Positions 6,823-13,076 of a DNA stretch of 14,299 bases are shown here, in pieces; within the stretch, counting starts at the first letter, position 1, and each line of letters opens with the position of its first letter. The notes beneath the pieces were generated by a model. It worked only from the letters and a program-made list of their open reading frames with translations, did no database searches and was not told the DNA's origin. A program made the position numbers and the translations under genes. Source of the stretch: Opitutaceae bacterium (GTDB lineage Bacteria > Verrucomicrobiota > Verrucomicrobiia > Opitutales > Opitutaceae); assembly GCA_023269455.1 (NCBI GenBank), contig JAHFTG010000027.1:1-14299 (forward strand), given 5' to 3'.

Positions 6823-7533
6823 TCAGAGATCGCCGAGCTGCGGACGCAGCACGATCTCCTCGACCACCGTGCGGCGCCCCAGCCGATACACATCGAGAAA
6901 CGCCCGCGCCACGTCCTCCGCCGGCATGATGCGTTCCGCCTTCACTCCGCTGCCCGACCACGACGGCGACCACGTCGCCCCAGGATGCACGCAGCATACG
7001 CGCACGCCCGCCGCCTTCGTCTCCGCGCGCAACACCTGCGCCAGTCCGGTCACGCCAAACTTCGCCGCGCAATAAGCCGCGCTGTTCGGGTAAGCCCCGA
7101 GTCCCGCAATCGAGCTCATAAAAAATACATCGCCACGACCGCGCGTGACCATCGCCGGCACAAACGCCCGCGACACCAGAAAAGCACTGCGCAAGTTGGC
7201 CGCCACGATGCGGTCAAAGTCAGCCACCTTCGTCTCCGCAAACGGCGCGGCCACGAACACGCCCGCGTTGTTGATGAGCACATCCACCGCCTTGAAACGC
7301 TTGGTCACGGCAACCCTCAGCGCATCGACCGCCGCCTCGTCCGCGACGTCGCAGGCAAACACCTCGGCAACCGCGCCGAGCTTCACGCACGTCCTCTGCA
7401 CGGTAGCGAGGTTCCGCGCATTGCGCGCGACCAGCGCCAGCCGCACGCCCGGCATCTCGCGGGCGAATACCTTGGCGATGGCGGCGCCGATCCCCTGCGA
7501 GGCACCGGTGACAAGGACGACGGGTTTGGCCAT
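6823..7533 (-). CDS. Sepiapterin-reductase-like SDR oxidoreductase
   Basis: A 236-residue classical short-chain dehydrogenase/reductase. It has the NADP(H) motif TGASQGIG (residues 9-16), an INNAG strand (87-91) and the Ser-Tyr-Lys site (MSS at 139-141, Tyr154, Lys158 in AAYCAAKFG). The C-terminus RTVVEEIVLRPQLGDL matches my recollection of Chlorobium tepidum sepiapterin reductase, which ends RTVVEEIILRP-x-x-GD, and the PGA-x-x-(S/T)P-x-W segment also agrees. That enzyme reduces 6-pyruvoyl-tetrahydropterin to a tetrahydrobiopterin (the L-threo isomer in Chlorobium). The gene starts 8 bp after folE2 and lies in a run with a PTPS gene, so all three steps from GTP are together. A general 3-oxoacyl-ACP reductase role is the alternative, but the tail and neighbours argue against it. 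Confidence 0.78.
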   Translation of the reverse strand: MAKPVVLVTGASQGIGAAIAKVFAREMPGVRLALVARNARNLATVQRTCVKLGAVAEVFACDVADEAAVDALRVAVTKRFKAVDVLINNAGVFVAAPFAETKVADFDRIVAANLRSAFLVSRAFVPAMVTRGRGDVFFMSSIAGLGAYPNSAAYCAAKFGVTGLAQVLRAETKAAGVRVCCVHPGATWSPSWSGSGVKAERIMPAEDVARAFLDVYRLGRRTVVEEIVLRPQLGDL

Positions 7534-7541
7534 AATAAGAT

Positions 7542-8522
7542 TTAACAAACGAGCGACCTGAAGTCCGAAAAATCCGCCGCGAAGCCACCCTTCACGCCCT
7601 TGCAGATCACGCTCACCGCATCGTGGGAATGCAGCGACTCCAGATGCGAACAGGCGATCTGGAAATCTTTGATGCGCGCATCGGCGTTGAACTGCCGGTA
7701 GAGCAGCCGCGCCGCGTCCTCGACGAACTTCACATGCGCGCCGTTGAGCTCGGCAAACGCCTGCTCGTCCTCGCGCTTCACCATCACCTGCGTCTCGGTT
7801 TTCAACGCGGCGACACACAACGCGTGAACGTCCTCGATCCAGATTTTCCTGCCGGGCGTTTCCTCAAGGATGAGCCGGGCCTTGCTACGTTGCGAATGCG
7901 GGATCGCGTAGGCACCGCGCTGGTCGCGTGCATGCTCGGCCAGTTCAGCCGAGCAGGGACACGCCGACGAATAGACGAAGTCGAAATGAATGAAACGCCG
8001 GTAAACACCCGCCTCGGTCATCACGCCCTCGAACGCCACGTTGTAGAACTGGTAGCCTTCGAGCCCGCTGCGCAGGCTGCGCTGCACGAGCGGATAGGAA
8101 AAACCGATCTTCAACCGCGCCGCCTTGCTCTCCACTTTCCGCAGGTAGGCCGCGAGGATCTTGCCCATCCATTCTCCCGTGAAGACCTCGTCCTTATGAT
8201 CGTAGAACGAGCGCACGATGCGGCTCATGTTGATCCCTTTCAGATCGGCCTGGAGCGAAACGGTGCCGGTGATGCTGGCCTCGAGCGTGAGCGTTTTGCG
8301 CTCCTTGGTGCGGAACTTCAGCGGCAGTTTAAAATTGGAAACGCCCACCTGCTGGATCGGCACGTGCACGCTTTCCGTGGAATCGTTGGCGGCCTCCATC
8401 ATGTCGGGCAGCGTGGCGATGTAGGCGGGCGTGGCCTTGAACTTCGCGTCGTAGCGCCGCTTGATTTTCGGGGCTGCTCCGCCCGCCGTCGGGTGGAGAT
8501 ACATGGTTTTCTTGGCTTTCAT
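7542..8522 (-). CDS. folE2: GTP cyclohydrolase IB (FolE2)
   Basis: A 326-residue FolE2-family enzyme converting GTP to 7,8-dihydroneopterin triphosphate, the entry to folate, queuosine and biopterin. Recognisable blocks are the central SSACPCS motif (185-191, active-site Cys), the IPHSQRS motif (207-213), MVKREDEQAFAE (247-258), KFVEDAAR (265-272) and CSHLESLHSHDA (291-302). It is longer than typical ~260-300-residue members by an N-terminal extension, but the start at 8522 reads smoothly into the P-D-M-M and V-P-I-Q-Q-V-G core. Type IB enzymes do not depend on zinc as FolE1 does and in many bacteria are induced by zinc shortage through Zur; I saw no clear Zur box. It lies 78 bp after the PTPS gene and 8 bp before the SDR gene, which suggests a biopterin role rather than (or besides) folate. 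Confidence 0.92.
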   Translation of the reverse strand: MKAKKTMYLHPTAGGAAPKIKRRYDAKFKATPAYIATLPDMMEAANDSTESVHVPIQQVGVSNFKLPLKFRTKERKTLTLEASITGTVSLQADLKGINMSRIVRSFYDHKDEVFTGEWMGKILAAYLRKVESKAARLKIGFSYPLVQRSLRSGLEGYQFYNVAFEGVMTEAGVYRRFIHFDFVYSSACPCSAELAEHARDQRGAYAIPHSQRSKARLILEETPGRKIWIEDVHALCVAALKTETQVMVKREDEQAFAELNGAHVKFVEDAARLLYRQFNADARIKDFQIACSHLESLHSHDAVSVICKGVKGGFAADFSDFRSLVC

Positions 8523-8600
8523 TGTTCGTTTTTGGGTTGAGCCAGACGGGGACCGATAACCGTTCCCGCGGATGCGGGATAAACTGGCGGAGAGTGTATT

Positions 8601-9080
8601 TTAGAACGCGTCGGGGCCGAAGTATTCGGCAAAGTTGCGCGGCGTCTCGTAAAGTTTCACGGAGTGCAACGTCCCGACCTTGATGTGCGGCGCGAGTTCG
8701 TTCCAGAAGGCGATCACGAGGTTTTCCGTGGACGGGATGATCCCGCGCAGAAAATCGACCTCGTCGTTGAGGTTGTGGTGGTCGCACTTGTCCACGATCA
8801 CCGTGTTCAGAAGCTGCTTCAGATCGCCCAGCTCCATGATGTAGCCGGTCTCGGGGTCGGGCTCGCCGCGCAGGGAAACTTCCAGGACATAATTATGCCC
8901 GTGCCAATGAGGGTTCGTGCAGAGACCGTAGTGCTCGACGTTCCAAGCCTGGCTCTTCGATGGATTATGCAGGCGATGGGCCGAGTTGAAATGCACCTGC
9001 CGCGTGATGATGACCGTGCCCTTAAGCGGGCGTGGTTTGGCACCAAGGGTGCGTTTGGATTGGGCGGGCTTCGATGGCAT
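8601..9080 (-). CDS. 6-pyruvoyl-tetrahydropterin synthase, PTPS-II type
   Basis: A 159-residue COG0720 protein. Zinc ligands are His35 (HFNSAHRLHNP), His60 and His62 (WHGHNY); catalytic Cys54, Asp100-His101 (KCDHHNLN) and Glu145 (LYET) are present. The spacing is C-x5-HGH (CTNPHWHGH), the pattern of mammalian-type PTPS, whereas the queuosine enzyme QueD has C-x3-HGH. Flanking text such as HGHNY...GYIMELGDLK and STEN also follows animal PTPS. The reaction would convert dihydroneopterin triphosphate to 6-pyruvoyl-tetrahydropterin. A basic ~25-residue N-terminal extension precedes the core. It is the first gene of a minus-strand set with folE2 and a sepiapterin-reductase-like SDR, so biopterin synthesis is preferred over queuosine. 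Automatic pipelines may well call it QueD. Confidence 0.85.
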   Translation of the reverse strand: MPSKPAQSKRTLGAKPRPLKGTVIITRQVHFNSAHRLHNPSKSQAWNVEHYGLCTNPHWHGHNYVLEVSLRGEPDPETGYIMELGDLKQLLNTVIVDKCDHHNLNDEVDFLRGIIPSTENLVIAFWNELAPHIKVGTLHSVKLYETPRNFAEYFGPDAF

Positions 9081-9106
9081 GAAGGGAAAACCAATAGCCT
9101 AAACAC

Positions 9107-9127
9107 CCCTGCGGTCAATCCGCAGGG
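9107..9127 (-). terminator. Hairpin between the MFS gene and the pterin cluster
   Basis: CCCTGCGG (9107-9114) and CCGCAGGG (9120-9127) form a perfect 8-bp stem with a 5-nt loop, 13 bp past the transporter stop and 26 bp before the PTPS start. On the minus strand it is followed by GTGTTTAGG, not a true U-tract. It may attenuate read-through from the transporter into the pterin genes, or mark a Rho-independent terminator of reduced strength. Confidence 0.45.
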
Positions 9128-9140
9128 TGAAGCCATCGGA

Positions 9141-10454
9141 TCAGATCTGCGGGAACCGGACCGGCTCAAAACGGGGCGCCAGCAGGTGGTTGACCGCAAA
9201 GGCGACCAGGTAGGCAAACGCACACATCGCAAAAAGCACCGCATAGCCCCCCGTGACGTCGCCCCGCGCCGTGAAGACATCGAGCAGTTTCCCCGAGAAC
9301 AAAGGGAAAAGCATGCCGCCAACCGAACCGGCCATGCCGGCCAGCCCCACGACCGAGGCGACCGCGCGTCGCGGAAACATGTCGGACGCGGAGGTGTAGA
9401 GGTTGGCCGACCATGCCTGATGCGCCGCCCCCGCCAGACCGATGATCACCACCGCCGTCCAGTCGCCGACCCGGGTCACCACCAGCACCGGCACCACCAG
9501 CATGGCGAAGCAGAGCATGGCGGATTTGCGCGCGCGCGTGATCGTCCAACCCGGCCTGCGCGCAAACCAGCCCGTAAGCCAGCCGCCAAAAATGCTTAGC
9601 ACGGTGACGATGCCGTAGATCGTCACGAGATGAACCCAACTGTGCTTGATATCGAGCCCCCGTGTTTTTTTGAAGAAATCAGGGAGCCAAATCAGGAAAA
9701 ACCACCACACCGGGTCCGTCAGAAACCTGGCGGCAATCAGGCCCCAAATCTGACGGGAGCCCAACAACAGTCGCCAGGGAATCCGGGCGGCTTCTCCGGC
9801 TTGATCGGCGTCGCTGCGGATATGGGCAAGTTCCCCCTCGGTGAGGTTTTTTATTTTTTCCGGCACGTTGTAGAAAGGCAGCCAGAGGAACAGCCACAGC
9901 AGCCCCGCCGCGCCCGCCGCGATAAACGCCATGTGCCAGCCCCAATGCAGCACGATCACCGGCACCAGCGCGGGCGCGAGCACCGCGCCGACGTTGCTGC
10001 CCGAGTTGAAAATCGTCGTGGCAAAGGCGCGCTCCCGTTTCGGGAACCACTGCGCGCAAGCCTTGATCGCCGAGGGGAAATTGCCGCCCTCGCCCAGCCC
10101 CAGCGCAATCCGCGCCGCCAGAAAACCGCCGACACTGAACACCAGCGCATGTCCCGCCGCCGCGATGCTCCAGGCGGCGATGGACACCGCGTAGCCGATT
10201 TTCGTGCCGTATTTGTCGATAAACCAGCCGAACAACACCAGGCTCACCGCGTAGGCGCCCTGAAATGCCGAGTTCAGCAGGCCGAATTGCTCGTTCGTCC
10301 ACTTCAGCTCGTCGTCGAGGATCGGCTTGATGAGCGACAGGATCTGCCGGTCCGTGTAGTTGATCGTCGTGGCGAGAAACAACAGGGCGCAGATGACCCA
10401 GCGGTAGCCGCCGACACGCGAACAAGACGTTGTGGAAGCGGGGGTAAATGCCAT
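9141..10454 (-). CDS. MFS transporter, hexuronate/organic-anion (ACS family) type
   Basis: A 437-residue major facilitator superfamily permease with about 12 hydrophobic segments. Motifs include NYTDRQ in helix 1 (Asp35, Arg36), the loop 2-3 motif GWFIDKYGTKIG (76-87) and the segment from LGLGEGGNFPSAIKA through WFPKRERA to FNSGSNVGA (118-157), which is characteristic of the anion:cation symporters such as ExuT (galacturonate/glucuronate) and GudP (glucarate). It should import an acidic sugar or related anion with protons across the inner membrane. No uronate catabolic genes are in view, so the substrate is open. Its start is 140 bp from the divergent YycJ-like gene, and the pterin genes follow downstream on the same strand past a hairpin. 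The start gives a short ~17-residue cytoplasmic lead. Confidence 0.85.
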   Translation of the reverse strand: MAFTPASTTSCSRVGGYRWVICALLFLATTINYTDRQILSLIKPILDDELKWTNEQFGLLNSAFQGAYAVSLVLFGWFIDKYGTKIGYAVSIAAWSIAAAGHALVFSVGGFLAARIALGLGEGGNFPSAIKACAQWFPKRERAFATTIFNSGSNVGAVLAPALVPVIVLHWGWHMAFIAAGAAGLLWLFLWLPFYNVPEKIKNLTEGELAHIRSDADQAGEAARIPWRLLLGSRQIWGLIAARFLTDPVWWFFLIWLPDFFKKTRGLDIKHSWVHLVTIYGIVTVLSIFGGWLTGWFARRPGWTITRARKSAMLCFAMLVVPVLVVTRVGDWTAVVIIGLAGAAHQAWSANLYTSASDMFPRRAVASVVGLAGMAGSVGGMLFPLFSGKLLDVFTARGDVTGGYAVLFAMCAFAYLVAFAVNHLLAPRFEPVRFPQI

Positions 10455-10594
10455 GCACCCCAGCCAACCTCATGTTCCCCGCCGCGTGAAGAACTTTATC
10501 CCACTCCCATGCATAAATCGCCGGCCGCGCCCCGCGACGAGAAACACCCTTGCGCACAGGCAGGCGCGGGCCTTCATCGGATTCACACATGGGC

Positions 10595-11386
10595 ATGCGT
10601 TTTTCCATTCTCGCCAGCGGCAGTTCCGGCAATTGCGCCGTGCTGAGAACCGATGAAACGCGCATCCTCATCGACGCCGGTTTCACCCAGCGAAAACTCC
10701 GCCAGCTCCTCCATGACGCCGGCGAAGCCCTGGAACACATCGACGCCGTTTTCATCACGCACGAGCACGGCGATCATTGCGCCGGCATCGACGGATTAAA
10801 AAAATTCCCGCACATCAAGGTCTTCGCCAACGCCGCCACCGCCCGCGCCGTGCAGGCCAAGCTCGACCACAAGGTCGCGTGGCAGATCTTCGAGACGGGC
10901 GCGCGTTTCACGTTTCGCGACTTGGAAATCGAGAGCTTTCACGTGCCGCACGACGCACAGGAGCCGGTGGGCTTTACCTTCTCGCATGGTCAAGAGGCCG
11001 ACGCTTTGTCGCCGCGCCGCCGCCTCGCCTGGCTGACCGACCTCGGCCACGCCCCGCAGCACATCCACGAACGCATCCGCGACGTCGATGTGGTCGTCGT
11101 CGAGAGCAACCACTGCCCGCGCCTGCTCGAAGCCGACACCAAGCGCCCGTGGCCCACGAAACAGCGCATCTCCGGCCGCCACGGCCATCTCTCCAACCAG
11201 GCCATGTGCGATCTGCTCGGCGCCGTCGCCAGCCCGCGCTGGCGGCACGTTTTCCTCACGCACCTTTCCCGTGATTGCAACAGCCACGAGGCCATCGAAA
11301 CCGCTCTCGCCGGCCTGCGCCCCCGCCTCGCCTGCCGGTTCAACATCGTCGCCTCCGGCGGCGGCACGGCGGTCTGCGAACTGTAG
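10595..11386 (+). CDS. YycJ/WalJ-type metallo-beta-lactamase fold hydrolase
   Basis: A 263-residue MBL-fold protein opening with MRFSILASGSSGNCAVL, the characteristic start of the YycJ/WalJ family; members are thought to be nucleases or phosphodiesterases. Metal ligands are visible as THEHGDH (His56, His58, Asp60, His61), VPHD (His119), LTDLGH (Asp149) and FLTHLSRDCN (His223); ESNHCP (170-175) is another family block. The ATG at 10595 matches the family start; an in-frame ATG two codons earlier (10589) is the alternative. Bacillus walJ sits with the WalRK two-component system, but no such genes are near here. Pyruvate kinase follows 96 bp downstream on the same strand. Confidence 0.85.
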   Translation: MRFSILASGSSGNCAVLRTDETRILIDAGFTQRKLRQLLHDAGEALEHIDAVFITHEHGDHCAGIDGLKKFPHIKVFANAATARAVQAKLDHKVAWQIFETGARFTFRDLEIESFHVPHDAQEPVGFTFSHGQEADALSPRRRLAWLTDLGHAPQHIHERIRDVDVVVVESNHCPRLLEADTKRPWPTKQRISGRHGHLSNQAMCDLLGAVASPRWRHVFLTHLSRDCNSHEAIETALAGLRPRLACRFNIVASGGGTAVCEL

Positions 11387-11390
11387 GGCG

Positions 11391-11447
11391 CGGTCAATGT
11401 ATTTTTGCAGATTTCTCAGCACGCCGCCTGCTTAGAAATATTGACCG
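11391..11447. repeat. 8-bp inverted repeat upstream of pyruvate kinase
   Basis: CGGTCAAT (11391-11398) is the exact reverse complement of ATTGACCG (11440-11447), with a 41-nt interval; a further ATTT/AAAT pairing is possible with a 2-nt bulge. It fills the gap between the YycJ-like stop and the pyruvate kinase start. TTGACC inside the right arm (11441-11446) could double as a -35 element, but no good -10 was found 16-18 bp on. It may be an operator pair or a leader hairpin. Confidence 0.35.
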
Positions 11448-11482
11448 TCAGTTCACTGAATGGCCTGAATTGTTCCGCTTAT

Positions 11483-12910
11483 ATGCAAATTCCCTCTTCT
11501 CTCCGTCGCACCAAGATCATCTTCACGCTCGGCCCAGCCACGCAAAGTGAAGAAATGCTTGAGAAGCTCATCCTGGAAGGCGCCGATATCGCCCGCCTCA
11601 ACATGGCCCACGGCAACCACGAGTGGACGCGCGCCGTCATCCGCCGCATCCGCGCCGTCTCCAAGAAGGTCGGCCGCGAGATCGCCATCATGATGGACAT
11701 CAAAGGTCCCGAGATCCGCACCGGCGACGTCGAGGCCCCCATCGAGCTCAAGGTCGGCGAGACCTTCGACTTCACCGTCAAACCCAGCGACCGCGAGGGC
11801 GAAGAAATCCGCTCCGTGAACGTCAACTATCAGGACATCGTCAACGACATCCACGTCGGCGACATCGTCCTCGTCGACAGCGGCCTCATGCGTTTCGAAG
11901 TCCTCACCAAGGACAACAACCACATCCGCTGCAAAGTTCTCACGCCCGGCGCGCTCAGCTCCCGCCGCCACATCAATCTCCCCGGCGTAAAGGTGAACCT
12001 CCCGTCCTTCACCGAGAAGGACCGCCTCGACACCCTCATGGGCATCGAGGAAGGCATCGACTTCGTCGCCCTCTCCTTCGTCCGCGAAGCCAAGGACATC
12101 GTCCAGCTCCGCGAATTCATCGCCACCCACGGCTCCAAGGCGAAGATCATCGCCAAGATCGAGGACCAGACCGCCATCGCCAACCTCGATGCAATCATCA
12201 AGGCCACCGATTCCCTCATGGTTGCCCGCGGCGACCTCGGCATCGAGTGTCCGCTCGAGGATCTTCCCGTCATCCAGCGCCGCGCCGTCAAGGCCTGCTT
12301 CCATCACGGCAAGCCCGTGATCATCGCCACGCACACCCTCGAATCGATGATCAGCTCGCCGGTCCCCACCCGCGCCGAGATCACCGACGTCGCCAACGCC
12401 GTTTACGAAAAAGCCGACTGCGTCATGCTCTCCGGCGAGACCACCGTCGGCAAATACCCGATGGAATGCGTGCAAACCCTCGACAAGATCGCCCGCCGCA
12501 TCGAGCTCGAAGGCCCGTTCCCCTTCGCCGAGCCCGAGCACGTCTCCGGCGACAAGATCAAGCTCCTCAAATCCGCCGTGCTGCTCGCCCACCAGTTCCC
12601 CGGCTCCGCCATCCTGACCTTCACCCGCCACGGCAACATGGCCGGCGGTCTGGCCGCCCTCCGCCCCGCGCACGCCACGATCTACGCGATGACCAACACC
12701 ATCGAGACGCTCCGCCAGCTTCGCATCATGCGCAGCGTCGAGCCATTCATCCTCGAACTCGAAAGCGATCCGAACGCCACCATCGAAAACGCCATCGCCC
12801 TCCTCGTTCGCGAAGGCCGCGTGCAGGTCGGCGACAAGCTCATCGTCGCCACCGACATCCTCACCGAAGACCGCCTGGTTGACAGCATCCAGCTCCGCAC
12901 CGTGCGCTGA
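11483..12910 (+). CDS. pyk: Pyruvate kinase (divergent clade)
   Basis: A 475-residue pyruvate kinase: phosphoenolpyruvate + ADP to pyruvate + ATP, last step of glycolysis. Recognisable blocks are IIFTLGPAT (12-20), ARLNMAHG (37-44), DIKGPEIRTG (72-81), the catalytic AKIED (Lys225, Glu227), ARGDLGIECP (248-257), TRAEITDVANAV (296-307) and VMLSGETTVGKYP (314-326), plus a complete C-terminal domain. Several near-invariant positions differ: NFSHG is NMAHG, DTKGPEIR is DIKGPEIR and ATQMLESM is ATHTLESM. The start ATG 11483 gives the normal short lead before the first strand; an upstream ATG at 11405 would add 26 unrelated residues. A strong terminator lies 30 bp after the stop. Confidence 0.93.
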   Translation: MQIPSSLRRTKIIFTLGPATQSEEMLEKLILEGADIARLNMAHGNHEWTRAVIRRIRAVSKKVGREIAIMMDIKGPEIRTGDVEAPIELKVGETFDFTVKPSDREGEEIRSVNVNYQDIVNDIHVGDIVLVDSGLMRFEVLTKDNNHIRCKVLTPGALSSRRHINLPGVKVNLPSFTEKDRLDTLMGIEEGIDFVALSFVREAKDIVQLREFIATHGSKAKIIAKIEDQTAIANLDAIIKATDSLMVARGDLGIECPLEDLPVIQRRAVKACFHHGKPVIIATHTLESMISSPVPTRAEITDVANAVYEKADCVMLSGETTVGKYPMECVQTLDKIARRIELEGPFPFAEPEHVSGDKIKLLKSAVLLAHQFPGSAILTFTRHGNMAGGLAALRPAHATIYAMTNTIETLRQLRIMRSVEPFILELESDPNATIENAIALLVREGRVQVGDKLIVATDILTEDRLVDSIQLRTVR

Positions 12911-12940
12911 GCCACGCGCAAACAAACGCCCGCCTTCTTC

Positions 12941-12970
12941 AACGCGCCTCCTGGTCGAGGCGCGTTTTTT
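12941..12970 (+). terminator. Strong intrinsic terminator after pyruvate kinase
   Basis: AACGCGCCTC (12941-12950), a 6-nt loop and GAGGCGCGTT (12957-12966) form a perfect 10-bp stem, running into six consecutive T's (12965-12970). It starts 30 bp after the pyruvate kinase stop and isolates that gene from the COG0523 gene. Confidence 0.93.
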
Positions 12971-13076
12971 GCGACCGCCATCCGCCGGCCAGCACCCCGC
13001 GCCGTCCGCGCACGTTTCGCATCCGCTGGTTTGCGCTTCATTCGGCATTCGCCATTAGTCATTGATCCTTCTTCCC

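Noticed and set aside
7623..8540. 305-codon plus-strand frame opposite folE2
   Set aside because: It is an R/H/L-rich antisense shadow; the folE2 motifs on the other strand are unambiguous.
8564..8579. Hairpin TCCCGC-GGAT-GCGGGA between the PTPS and folE2 genes as a terminator
   Set aside because: The stem is only 6 bp and has no following U-tract. Such stems arise often by chance at this GC content.
11453..13048. 531-codon minus-strand open frame opposite pyruvate kinase
   Set aside because: It is rich in D, G, V, E and A, spans a strong plus-strand terminator, has no recognisable domain and lies antisense to a conserved gene.
13041..13076. Imperfect CATT repeats before the COG0523 gene as a Zur box
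   Set aside because: There is no dyad symmetry of the expected length; the repeats are direct and degenerate.
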